Shown here one piece after another: positions 1 through 6,182 of a DNA stretch of 12,957 bases (positions are counted from its first letter, which is position 1; every line of letters starts with the position of its first letter). Under the pieces are notes generated by a model. The model did not search any database. It was not told the origin of the DNA and was given only the letters and a program-made list of their open reading frames with translations. Location of the stretch: the NCBI GenBank assembly GCA_015655225.1, contig JAATFK010000264.1:1-12957 (forward strand), in the 5' to 3' direction. The position numbers were made by a program, and so were the translations under genes. Origin of the DNA: Solirubrobacterales bacterium (GTDB lineage: Bacteria; Actinomycetota; Thermoleophilia; Solirubrobacterales; Solirubrobacteraceae).

Positions 1-1243
1 GCGTCCCCTGGTGGTAGACGCCCTGCGGCCGCGCGAGCGCCGCGTGCACGCCGTGGCCCAGCTCGTGGGCGAGCGTCAGCACGTCGCGGCGGCGGGCGGT
101 GTAGTTCAGCATCACGTACGGGTGCTGCGAGGGGACCGTGTAGGAGCAGAAGGCGCCGCCGCGCTTGCCCGGCCGCACCGGCGCGTCGATCCAGCGGTCG
201 TCGAAGAACTGTCTCGTGAGCGCGCCCAGCTCCGGCGAGAAGTTGTCGTACGCGTCGAGCACCAGCTCGCGGGCGTCGGCCCAGGCGAAGCGCTCGTCGG
301 TGTCGGCGACGGTCGCGGCGCGGTCGTAGTCGGCCAGTCTGTCGACGCCGAGCAGCCGCGCCTTCAGCTTGTACCAGCGCTGCGGCACGTCGTAGCGGGC
401 GCGCACGGCGCTGACGAGCGCCTGCACCGACTCGTCGCTCGCCTCGTTCGAGAGGTTGCGCGAGGTGACCCAGCTGGGGTAGCCGCGCAGGCGGTCGTCG
501 ACCGCCTTGTCGTGGATCAGCGTGTTGAAGATGTAGGCGCGCGTGCGCAGGCCGGGCGCGAGCGTCGCCGTGACCGCCTCGGCGATCGCGCGGCGCGACT
601 CGCGGTCGGGGCCGGCGAGGCCCGCGAGCGCCTGCTCCAGCGAGACCGGCTCGGTGTTGTCCGGCAGCTCGACGCGCAGCGAGGAGGCCAGCTCGGCGAA
701 CAGCCGCGACCAGGCGCTGCGGCCGGAGACGCCCTTCTCGTTGAGGATCCGCTCCTCCGGCTCGCTCAGCAGGAAGGGGCGGTAGCGGCGCTCGCTGCGC
801 AGGTAGTGGGCGAACGACGCGGTGCCCGGGGCGGCCAGCAGCGCGGCGGCGCGGTCGTCATCGAGCGCGGCCCATTCGAGGTCGAAGAAGAGCAGCAGCG
901 TGCTGATCGCGGTCGAGCGCTCCTGCACCAGCTGGAGCAGCGCGCCGCGCGACTCGTCGGCGGTGTCGGTCGCGAACCGCAGCGACGCGTAGGAGCCGGC
1001 GCGGCCGACCAGCTCGTGGATCGCGGCCAGCTCCTCCATCGCGGCGATCAGGCCGCCGTCGTCGAGCTCGGCGACCTTGCCGGCGTGGTCGGCGGCGAAC
1101 GCCTCGGCGCGCTCGACCGCCTCGGCCAGCTGCTCTCTGACGCCGTCGGCTCCGCGTCCGTAGACGAGCGGCTCGAGGTCCCAGGCGACCTGCTCGACCT
1201 CGTCGTCGCGCGGTTCCTGGGTGCTGGCGGGTGCGCTGGCCAT
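1..1243 (-). CDS. M3 family oligoendopeptidase (OepF-like), 3' end cut by window edge
   Basis: Cytoplasmic zinc metallopeptidase that would cleave short peptides, as in oligoendopeptidase F (M3B). The reverse strand is open from an ATG at 1243 to the left edge, giving 414 codons of a protein that is normally about 600 residues, so roughly the last third is missing. The zinc-binding motif HELGHG is at residues 393-398 (bases 53-67 encode HELGH), where the family expects it. It is preceded by the family-typical stretch GAFCSYTVPSQHPYVMLNY, about 30 residues upstream. The N-terminal part is the usual helical lobe, with W-D-L-E-P-L near residue 25. The ATG is preceded by an in-frame GTG and no Shine-Dalgarno sequence, but a TAAGCT hexamer lies 8 nt upstream, suggesting leaderless or near-leaderless transcription. 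It is divergent from the riboswitch-controlled cell-wall gene. Family assignment is secure; substrate is unknown. Confidence 0.93.
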   Translation of the reverse strand, partial: MASAPASTQEPRDDEVEQVAWDLEPLVYGRGADGVREQLAEAVERAEAFAADHAGKVAELDDGGLIAAMEELAAIHELVGRAGSYASLRFATDTADESRGALLQLVQERSTAISTLLLFFDLEWAALDDDRAAALLAAPGTASFAHYLRSERRYRPFLLSEPEERILNEKGVSGRSAWSRLFAELASSLRVELPDNTEPVSLEQALAGLAGPDRESRRAIAEAVTATLAPGLRTRAYIFNTLIHDKAVDDRLRGYPSWVTSRNLSNEASDESVQALVSAVRARYDVPQRWYKLKARLLGVDRLADYDRAATVADTDERFAWADARELVLDAYDNFSPELGALTRQFFDDRWIDAPVRPGKRGGAFCSYTVPSQHPYVMLNYTARRRDVLTLAHELGHGVHAALARPQGVYHQGT

Positions 1244-1251
1244 CACCCTGG

Positions 1252-1257
1252 AGCTTA
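1252..1257 (-). promoter_or_regulatory. Candidate -10 element of the M3 peptidase gene
   Basis: On the minus strand the hexamer TAAGCT (TANNNT type) lies 8 nt before the ATG at 1243, or 5 nt before an in-frame GTG. There is no convincing -35 box. It fits the leaderless pattern seen at other genes here. Confidence 0.4.
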
Positions 1258-1340
1258 CGCGTCGGACCGCTTCGAGCACAGCCCGGCCGCCGTCCTGCCG
1301 GACGATCTGATTTCCTTCCCGGCACAGACAGACGCATCAA

Positions 1341-1509
1341 TGCCGAGTCTCCGTCGCCCAGTGCGGTGGAGAGCGGGGGACCCAACCGGGCCGTGAAGCA
1401 GCGGCCCACGGGGCGAATCGCCACCAGCCACTCCGCCATCGGAGGGCCTCTGGAGGCGTAGCGCACTTTCAGCGCGAGCCCGTCAGCTCACCTCGTAGGC
1501 ACCGAAAGA
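1341..1509 (+). promoter_or_regulatory. c-di-AMP riboswitch (ydaO-yuaA type)
   Basis: This leader matches the conserved core of the ydaO/c-di-AMP riboswitch, block by block. GAGCGGGGGACCCAAC is at 1370-1385, GGGGCGAATCG (consensus GGGGTGAATC) at 1410-1420, CCCGTCAGCTCACC at 1479-1492, and CGTAGGC followed by CGAAAGAG at 1494-1510. GCC near 1342 can pair with GGC at 1498-1500 to close P1. The aptamer ends about 16 nt before the start codon of a secreted Rpf-like muralysin, and a GGAGG Shine-Dalgarno sequence at 1516-1520 lies just outside it. Riboswitches of this class are known in actinobacteria in front of rpf and other cell-wall hydrolase genes, where c-di-AMP binding turns expression off. 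No clear U-tract terminator is visible, so the switching mechanism (transcriptional or translational) is not decided by the sequence. Confidence 0.95.
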
Positions 1510-1515
1510 GCCCAA

Positions 1516-1520
1516 CGGAG
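1516..1520 (+). promoter_or_regulatory. Shine-Dalgarno GGAGG of the Rpf-like gene
   Basis: GGAGG lies 5 nt before the ATG at 1526, just 3' of the riboswitch. It is one of only three clear Shine-Dalgarno sites in the window and settles this start. Confidence 0.8.
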
Positions 1521-1525
1521 GTCCC

Positions 1526-2188
1526 ATGCCCGCTGCCTGTCCCGACCTTGCCCGGTCCGAACCCTGGCGCCGCTCGCTCGAGCGGTCGCTGAGCCGTCGC
1601 GCGAAGGCCCTGCGTCGTCGTCGCCGCCGTCGCGGCGGGCGCAGCGTCGCCGCCGTGCTGGCGCTCACGCTGACGCTCGGCGCTGGCGGCGCGCTCGCGG
1701 CGTCGAGCACCGACGGGGGTTCCAGCTCGCTCCAGCTCGGCAGCAGCGGCCCCGCGGTCGTGCTCGTGCAGAAGAAGCTCCACCTCGCCGCCGACGGCTC
1801 GTTCGGTCCCCTCACCGAGCATGCGGTCAAGCGCTACCAGCGCGGCCACGGGCTGACCGCCGACGGCGTCGTCGGCCCCCGGACGGCTTCCGCGCTCGGC
1901 GTCAGCCTCGCGGTCGGCGACTCGGCCTCGTCGTCGCCGAGCGCGTCGAGCACCGTCGCGGTCCCCGCGGTCCTGCAGAAGATCGCGCGGTGCGAGTCGG
2001 GCGACGACCCGACCGCGGTCGACCCGAGCGGCACCTACCGCGGCAGATACCAGTTCGACCGCGGCACGTGGGCGGCGGTCGGCGGCAGCGGCGACCCCGC
2101 GAAGGCCTCCGAGGCCGAGCAGGACCGCCGCGCGCTGAAGCTCTACCGCGAGCGCGGCACGTCGCCGTGGCCCGTCTGCGGGAGCTGA
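1526..2188 (+). CDS. Secreted peptidoglycan-binding / Rpf-like transglycosylase
   Basis: Secreted cell-wall hydrolase, 220 aa. An Arg-rich cytoplasmic n-region (residues 15-39) leads into a hydrophobic segment at 41-58, with a likely signal-peptidase site near A58-A59. Residues 68-125 form a PG_binding_1 domain (L-Q-x-G-S-x-G-P-A-V ... D-G-x-F-G-P-x-T ... G-x-V-G-P-x-T). After a Ser/Ala linker, residues 149-219 form a transglycosylase-like/Rpf domain: I-A-R-C-E-S-G with the probable catalytic Glu157, then Y-R-G-R-Y-Q-F, then S-P-W-P-V-C. C156 and C218 are placed for the family disulfide. It is expected to cleave muropeptide glycan strands during growth or resuscitation. GGAGG six bases before the ATG fixes the start, and the c-di-AMP riboswitch directly upstream indicates control by that second messenger. 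It converges with the Crp-like gene, with 9 bp between the stops. Confidence 0.95.
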   Translation: MPAACPDLARSEPWRRSLERSLSRRAKALRRRRRRRGGRSVAAVLALTLTLGAGGALAASSTDGGSSSLQLGSSGPAVVLVQKKLHLAADGSFGPLTEHAVKRYQRGHGLTADGVVGPRTASALGVSLAVGDSASSSPSASSTVAVPAVLQKIARCESGDDPTAVDPSGTYRGRYQFDRGTWAAVGGSGDPAKASEAEQDRRALKLYRERGTSPWPVCGS

Positions 2189-2217
2189 GAGAGCGGCCTA
2201 GCCCGCGGCCCGCAGAC
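2174..2217. terminator. Inverted repeat at a convergent junction, candidate bidirectional terminator
   Basis: GTCTGCGGG (2174-2182) and CCCGCAGAC (2209-2217) are perfect 9-bp arms around 26 nt that hold the TGA of the Rpf-like gene and the TAG of the convergent Crp-like gene. A short inner GCGG/CCGC hairpin is possible. There is no T-tract, so function as a terminator is inferred from placement. Confidence 0.5.
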
Positions 2218-2923
2218 CGTCTTCGGCCGGCGGGTCGCCGTGCAGGATCCAGGCGCCGTCCTCGCGACGCTCGACCACGCCCCGGCGGCCGAGGTCCGAC
2301 AGCGCGGTCGTGACCGACGGGCGCTGGGCGCCGATCAGCCGTCCCAGCACCTGGTGGGTCAGCGGCAGGTCGAGCACGACCCCGTCGGGGCCGACCCTGC
2401 CCCAGCGGTCCGCGAGCGACCAGAAGAGCAGCTCGAGGCGGGCGTCGACGCGCGTGAGGTGGCTCGTCGCCTGGTTGACGGCCAGCTCGAAGGAGCGGCG
2501 CACGGCACGTCCGGCGACCGCCGAGACCAGCTCCGGCCAGCGGCCGATGATCGCCGTCACGCGCCGGTCGAGCACCGCGACGCGCACCGGCTGGAGCGCC
2601 GTCCAGGTCACCTGCGGGCGGACGGTCATCACCTCACCGTCGACGTCCCACGGCCGCAGCAGGTCGCCGCGGCCGATGATCTCGGTGCAGGTGCCGCGCG
2701 CGACGGTCACGTCGCGCATCAGGACGCCCTCCAGCACGAGCAGGCCGAGATGCCCGCTGCCGCCGTCCGCCGGCGCCTTCGGCTCCCAGATCCCGGGAGC
2801 GATCGACTCGACCGCGGCGATCGCGTGACGGCTCGCCAGCTGGAGGCTGGTGGCGTCGAGACTGGTGGCGAGCTCGGGGTCTTCTTCGAGCACTCGCACG
2901 AAGGCACTTGCTGACGACATCAT
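2198..2923 (-). CDS. Crp/Fnr-family transcriptional regulator
   Basis: DNA-binding regulator of about 241 aa. Residues ~58-125 look like a cNMP-binding beta-roll (L-L-V-L-E-G-V-L ... G-T-C-T-E-I-I-G-R-G-D-L-L-R-P-W). A long dimerisation helix follows at ~130-170. Residues ~187-228 form a Crp-type winged helix (L-T-H-Q-V-L-G-R-L-I-G-A-Q-R-P-S-V-T-T-A-L-S-D-L). The usual cAMP-contacting Glu and Arg-Ser/Thr of the phosphate-binding cassette are not evident, so the ligand is probably not cAMP. The frame stays open further upstream, but that extension is low-complexity and lacks family features. Two adjacent ATGs (2923 and 2920) follow a TACGCT hexamer by 4 and 7 nt without a Shine-Dalgarno sequence, so a leaderless start is likely at one of them. 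Its 3' end faces the Rpf-like gene. Regulation of that neighbour is possible but not shown. Confidence 0.9.
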   Translation of the reverse strand: MMSSASAFVRVLEEDPELATSLDATSLQLASRHAIAAVESIAPGIWEPKAPADGGSGHLGLLVLEGVLMRDVTVARGTCTEIIGRGDLLRPWDVDGEVMTVRPQVTWTALQPVRVAVLDRRVTAIIGRWPELVSAVAGRAVRRSFELAVNQATSHLTRVDARLELLFWSLADRWGRVGPDGVVLDLPLTHQVLGRLIGAQRPSVTTALSDLGRRGVVERREDGAWILHGDPPAEDGLRAAG

Positions 2924-2927
2924 GGAC

Positions 2928-2933
2928 AGCGTA
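2928..2933 (-). promoter_or_regulatory. Candidate -10 element of the Crp-like gene
   Basis: The minus-strand hexamer TACGCT ends 4 nt before ATG 2923 and 7 nt before ATG 2920. The latter spacing would place the transcription start on the second ATG. No -35 box is evident. Confidence 0.45.
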
Positions 2934-3020
2934 GTCAGGACGCGAACCCAGCGGGAAGAAAGACGCCGATCCGGTGTGGCTCGCGGCGCGTCGCGCTGAC
3001 CTGAGACGGGTGCGCGGACG

Positions 3021-3039
3021 CGGCTGAGCGGCTCAGCCG
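3021..3039 (-). terminator. Palindrome carrying the anti-sigma gene stop codon, candidate terminator
   Basis: CGGCTGAGC (3021-3029) and GCTCAGCCG (3031-3039) are perfect 9-bp arms around a single base. Folded as RNA, this gives an 8-bp stem with a 3-nt loop. The gene's TGA (3033-3035) sits inside one arm. Only weakly T-rich sequence follows. It would separate the anti-sigma transcript from the Crp-like gene downstream. Confidence 0.5.
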
Positions 3040-3947
3040 ACGCGCTCGCCGAGCCGCGCGCGCAGCAGCTCGCTGCCGCCGCCGTCACTGTCGTCGTCGC
3101 CGAGCGGCTCGACGCTCAGCTCGTCGGACAGCCGCTCCAGCAGCCGGCCGAGGCCCGGCAGCTCGGTGTCGCGGATCAGGCTCTCGCCGCCACCGCGCAC
3201 GAGCGGGCCGATCAGCAGCTCGAAGCCGCCCTCGCGCTCCTCGATCCCGACGCGCAGGTAGCCGTCGGGCGTGTGGTTCGCGGCCGAGCCGGCGATCGCG
3301 TCGCTGACGATCTGCGCGTCCGAGAGGCGGTCGATCGAGAAGTCGGCGCGCGCCGCGACGAGCGAGACGACGCGCCCGAGGACGGAGGCGGCCTGGTCAC
3401 CGGGCGTCAGCGCCAGCACGACCTCGTCGGCCGCCGGCGCCTCGCCGGGCGTCAGCTGGACGATCAGCGGCGGCGACTCCTCGGCGCCGTCGAGCGAGAA
3501 GGCGAGCCGCACCTCGGTCCCGTGATGGCCGCCGGCGATCCCGAACTCGTCCGACAGCGAGGCGATCAGCGCGAGGCCGAAGCCGAGCGGCGGCCCCTCG
3601 CTCTCCGAGGGCAGCGGCCGCAGCCCGTGGCCGCGGTCGCGGACGCTCAGGATCAGACGGCCGTGGTCGACCGACATCGTCACCTCGAGCGGGCCGTCAC
3701 CGTCACCGTACGCATGGACGACCGCGTTCGTGCACGCCTCCGTGAGCGCGATCTTCATGTCGGCCGCGCGCGCCGGGTCGACCCCCAGCTCGTCGGCGAA
3801 GCCGGCCAGCGCCTGCCGCACGAGCGCGACGTTGGCGGGGATCGCGGGAAGCGTGAAGCGGACGTTGGGCACGTCGAGCAGCGACCGCTCGGGAGCGGGC
3901 TCCCGCCCTCCGTCGGGCGGTGTCGAGGTGCTGGTTCCGTCGTTCAC
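3033..3947 (-). CDS. RsbW-like anti-sigma factor / GHKL ATP-binding protein with extra C-terminal domain
   Basis: About 304 aa. Residues ~28-155 are a HATPase_c_2 domain of the anti-sigma/Ser-Thr kinase type. The N-box E70-A-C-T-N74-A-V-V-H, the G1 motif D104-R-G-H-G108 and the G2 motif G122-F-G-L-A-L-I are all intact. Proteins of this class bind ATP, sequester a sigma factor and phosphorylate an STAS anti-anti-sigma partner; neither partner is in the window. The C-terminal ~130 residues (from ~165) have the alpha/beta rhythm of a second GHKL fold (V-S-D-A-I-A-G-S-A-A-N-H where an N-box would be) but no glycine motifs, and the protein ends in an acidic D-D-D-S-D tail segment. I chose the GTG at 3947 because GGGAG lies 5 nt before it. 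An ATG at 3959 in the same frame has no Shine-Dalgarno sequence but would add only four residues. Upstream reading is Arg-rich and unlikely to be coding. Confidence 0.9.
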   Translation of the reverse strand: MNDGTSTSTPPDGGREPAPERSLLDVPNVRFTLPAIPANVALVRQALAGFADELGVDPARAADMKIALTEACTNAVVHAYGDGDGPLEVTMSVDHGRLILSVRDRGHGLRPLPSESEGPPLGFGLALIASLSDEFGIAGGHHGTEVRLAFSLDGAEESPPLIVQLTPGEAPAADEVVLALTPGDQAASVLGRVVSLVAARADFSIDRLSDAQIVSDAIAGSAANHTPDGYLRVGIEEREGGFELLIGPLVRGGGESLIRDTELPGLGRLLERLSDELSVEPLGDDDSDGGGSELLRARLGERVG

Positions 3948-4053
3948 GTCATCTCCCATATGAGCACTGACGCGCATCGCCAAACCTGCGATCGCGCGCC
4001 GCATGGAATCCGCCGTCCGGAAGCGCGCCTCCGCGTGCCGGCGCCGGCGGCGG

Positions 4054-4059
4054 AGTCTA
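4054..4059 (-). promoter_or_regulatory. Candidate -10 element for the anti-sigma gene
   Basis: The minus-strand hexamer TAGACT lies about 105 nt before the GTG at 3947. That would leave a true 5' leader, consistent with the gene having a Shine-Dalgarno sequence. No clear -35 box is seen. The rest of the 179-bp divergent region (3948-4126) shows no other feature I can name. Confidence 0.25.
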
Positions 4060-4112
4060 GTCACCTGACCACCGGCGTCGCGGCGCCAGCCACTCGCCTC
4101 CGACGGTCGCGG

Positions 4113-4118
4113 TAGCAT
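4113..4118 (+). promoter_or_regulatory. Candidate -10 element of the GNAT gene
   Basis: TAGCAT lies 8 nt before the GTG start, and no Shine-Dalgarno sequence is present. This suggests leaderless transcription. Confidence 0.45.
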
Positions 4119-4126
4119 CGCGCGCC

Positions 4127-4747
4127 GTGGAGCTGATCGGCCCGACGCTGTCCCTGCGCTACGCGACGGCCGCTGACGCGCCGGCGCTGTTCACGCTCGG
4201 CAGCGACGCCGAGGTGACGCGCTCCTTCTCCTGGGGTCCGTACACGCGGCCCGAGCAGCCGCTCGCGTACGTCAAGACGCTCGCCCCCCAGCGCGAGCGC
4301 GGCGAGCAGCTCGACTTCCTGATCGTCCACCACGACGACGGCCCGATCGGCGTTACCGGCCTCGCCGAGGTCAGCCGCCGCGACCGGCGCGCGGTCGTCG
4401 GCACGTGGCTCGGCCGTCGCTGGTGGGGCACCGGCGCGAACGACGAGTGCAAGGCGCTCCTCCTGCGGCTCGCCTTCGAGTGGCTGGGACTGGAGCGGGT
4501 CGGGGCGTACGCCGACGTCGTCAACGGCCGCTCGCAGGCGGCGCTCGCGAAGGTCGGCTTCACGCGCGAGGGCGAGCTGCGCCGCTGGCACCGCCACGGC
4601 GAGACGGTCCACGACGTCGTCCTCTTCAGCCTCCTGCGCGACGAGTTCGAGCGCTCGTCGCTGGCGGCGATCCCGGCCGAGCTTCGCGGAGAGCCGCCGG
4701 CCGCGTTCGTCGTCGCCGAGCCGCGTCAGCCGGCGCGCGGCGGCTGA
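4127..4747 (+). CDS. GNAT N-acetyltransferase, RimJ/RimL type
   Basis: Soluble acetyl-CoA-dependent N-acyltransferase, 206 aa, a typical length. The N-terminal strand L-x-L-R-x-A-T-A-A-D-A-P-A-L-F is characteristic of RimJ/RimL-type proteins. Acetyl-CoA motif A is G92-T-W-L-G-R-R-W-W-G-T-G103, followed by a helix carrying E-C-K-A-L-L-L-R-L-A-F. Motif B is N133-G-R-S-Q-A-A-L-A-K-V-G-F145. The substrate (ribosomal protein N-terminus, antibiotic or small amine) cannot be told from sequence. Residues ~178-206 are an extra tail beyond the fold. The start is a GTG directly behind a TAGCAT hexamer with no ribosome binding site. The last 22 bases overlap the 3' end of the convergent DUF4389 gene. Confidence 0.93.
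   Translation: MELIGPTLSLRYATAADAPALFTLGSDAEVTRSFSWGPYTRPEQPLAYVKTLAPQRERGEQLDFLIVHHDDGPIGVTGLAEVSRRDRRAVVGTWLGRRWWGTGANDECKALLLRLAFEWLGLERVGAYADVVNGRSQAALAKVGFTREGELRRWHRHGETVHDVVLFSLLRDEFERSSLAAIPAELRGEPPAAFVVAEPRQPARGG
4726..4747. terminator. Palindrome formed by two overlapping convergent stop codons, candidate bidirectional terminator
   Basis: TCAGCCG (4726-4732) and CGGCTGA (4741-4747) are perfect 7-bp arms around an 8-nt loop. The outer three bases of each arm are the TGA stops of the DUF4389 and GNAT genes. The hairpin therefore lies wholly inside both coding ends. No T-tract follows. Confidence 0.5.
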
Positions 4748-5355
4748 TACGTGACGGCCGGCGCGTCCGTCGCCGGCGGCGGGGCGCCGTCCTCGACCGA
4801 CAGCGGCGGGTAGGTCTCGGTCACGAGCGAGTAGTAGGCGGTCGCGCGCGCCTGGTAGGCGAGCACCACCTTCAGCACGTCGTGGAGCCCGAGGGGCTGG
4901 CGGCCGAGCACGACGATCGTGATCCACGAGAGCAGCGAGATCGCGTACATCAACAGGCCCATCAGGTAGAGCACGATCACCACCGGGATCAGCAGGAAGA
5001 CGCGCAGGAGCGTTCTCCAGCGCGAGTAGCGCGGGAGCGGCGGCAGGATGATCAGCCGCACCGGGTAGTCGGGGTGCTCGCCGCCGTCGAAGGGCGGGAA
5101 GAGGTCCGTCATCAGGTAGGCGAAGCCCTGCACGCGCGCGGTGAAGCGCAGCGCTCTCGCGACGAACGCGTAGAGCCCGGCCGGGTAGCGGCCGGTCACG
5201 ACGATCGCGAACCAGGCGAGGACCACGCAGACGTACAGGCCGATCCCCCAGAAAATCGCGACGAACCACCACGGGATCGTCAGCAGGAGGCGGAAGAACG
5301 TCGACAGCCGGCTGCGCTTCGCGACGAAGTCGGCCTCGTAGGCGACGGGGTACAT
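4726..5355 (-). CDS. DUF4389 family membrane protein with two repeated halves
   Basis: Integral membrane protein of 209 aa; function unknown. The two halves are clear internal repeats. Residues ~17-89 (R-L-S-T-F-F-R-L-L-L-T-I-P ... V-T-G-R-Y-P-A-G-L ... D-L-F-P-P-F) align with ~112-185 (R-W-R-T-L-L-R-V-F-L-L-I-P ... V-L-G-R-Q-P-L-G-L ... E-T-Y-P-P-L). Each half holds one long hydrophobic stretch (about 23-53 and 117-150) that could span the membrane twice, then an amphipathic segment ending in a YPP/FPP turn. A Pro-rich tail closes the protein. The ATG at 5355 begins the recognisable family; a longer upstream frame is Arg-rich and out of character. No clear ribosome binding site is visible. 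It lies 50 bp downstream of the ABC permease on the same strand and may be co-transcribed. Confidence 0.88.
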   Translation of the reverse strand: MYPVAYEADFVAKRSRLSTFFRLLLTIPWWFVAIFWGIGLYVCVVLAWFAIVVTGRYPAGLYAFVARALRFTARVQGFAYLMTDLFPPFDGGEHPDYPVRLIILPPLPRYSRWRTLLRVFLLIPVVIVLYLMGLLMYAISLLSWITIVVLGRQPLGLHDVLKVVLAYQARATAYYSLVTETYPPLSVEDGAPPPATDAPAVTYQPPRAG

Positions 5356-5374
5356 GCGGGGGATCGAATCACGA

Positions 5375-5389
5375 CCGGCGGACGGCCGG
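5375..5389 (-). terminator. Short hairpin between the ABC permease and DUF4389 genes
   Basis: CCGGC/GCCGG, 5-bp arms with a 5-nt loop, lies in the 50-bp gap. It could be a weak terminator or attenuator that lowers DUF4389 expression relative to the transporter. The stem is short and chance is possible. Confidence 0.2.
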
Positions 5390-5405
5390 CACGTGGCAAC
5401 CGCGA

Positions 5406-6182
5406 CTAGGAGCGGCGCTGATCCCAGCTGAAGCCGCGCACGGCGAGCCAGACGCCGAGCAGCGCCCAGGCGACGAGCACGCCGAGGCCCGAGAGGTGGT
5501 CGCCGATCCCGGTCCCCTTCACCATCGCGCCCGAGAGCCCGTCGATCAGGTGCACGAGGGGCAGCGCCTCCGCGATCCCGTTGATGAACTTCGGCACGCG
5601 GTCGGCGTCGTAGAAGACGCCGGAGATGATGATCGTCGGCAGGAAGATCGCATTGACGTAGGCGGACGCCGACTCGTAGTTCGGGATCACGTGCGAGAGC
5701 GCGACGCCGAGCGACGCGAAGCAGATCACCCCGAGCACGACGAAGAGGATCAGCTCGCCGACGTCCTTCGGCCAGTCGACGCCGAAGAAGACCTTCCCCG
5801 CGCACGTGATCAGGACGATCTGCAGAGCGGTGTTCGTGATCGCGTTGCCGGCGATCGCGAGCAGGTAGGCGACGCTCGGCATCGGCGTCCCGCGCATGCG
5901 CTTGAGGATCCCCTGCTCGCGCATGAAGGTCATGTTGTAGGCGAGCGCGCTGAACGTCGTCGAGAGGACGCTCATGCCGGCGATCCCCGGCACGATCACG
6001 TTCAGGTTCTTCTGGTTCGAGCTGAAGACCGCGCCGAACAGCGCGAGGAACAGCAGCGGCAGCGCGAAGTTGAAGAAGGCCGAGCTGGGGTTGCGCCAGA
6101 ACATCTTGCGCTCCAGCCGGTACTGGCGCCAGGAGAGCGCGGCGAAGCTGGGGGAGACGGCGGAGGCGGCGGACTCAGACAT
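5406..6182 (-). CDS. ABC-2 type exporter permease
   Basis: Membrane subunit of an ABC exporter, 258 aa with about six hydrophobic segments. A basic N-terminus (R-Q-Y-R-L-E-R-K-M-F-W-R-N-P) leads into TM1 near residue 38. The sequence F-M-R-E-Q-G-I-L-K-R-M-R-G-T-P at ~86-100 is the cytoplasmic coupling segment typical of ABC2_membrane permeases of the drug, lantibiotic or polysaccharide export type. The last segments (L-P-L-V-H-L-I-D-G-L) are also family-typical. Its ATG overlaps the ATPase gene end by 8 bp (ATGTCTGA), so translation is probably coupled to the ATPase. No Shine-Dalgarno sequence is seen, which fits coupling. The substrate is unknown; drug or lipid export is the usual role. Confidence 0.93.
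   Translation of the reverse strand: MSESAASAVSPSFAALSWRQYRLERKMFWRNPSSAFFNFALPLLFLALFGAVFSSNQKNLNVIVPGIAGMSVLSTTFSALAYNMTFMREQGILKRMRGTPMPSVAYLLAIAGNAITNTALQIVLITCAGKVFFGVDWPKDVGELILFVVLGVICFASLGVALSHVIPNYESASAYVNAIFLPTIIISGVFYDADRVPKFINGIAEALPLVHLIDGLSGAMVKGTGIGDHLSGLGVLVAWALLGVWLAVRGFSWDQRRS

Noticed and set aside
1244..1340. Promoter for the riboswitch-Rpf transcript
   Set aside because: No TANNNT or -35-like pair stands out on the plus strand at a sensible distance before 1341, so no site is called although one must exist nearby.
11..1396. Long plus-strand open frame opposite the M3 peptidase
   Set aside because: Its Arg/Val/Gly-rich translation has no domain. The opposite strand encodes the HELGHG peptidase in an unbroken frame.
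2924..3088. 55-residue N-terminal extension of the Crp-like frame
   Set aside because: Low-complexity, overlaps the end of the anti-sigma gene, and the TACGCT hexamer lies just before the internal ATGs.
5356..5805. N-terminal extension of the DUF4389 frame
   Set aside because: It is Arg-rich and overlaps the permease gene in another frame. The family sequence begins at the ATG at 5355.
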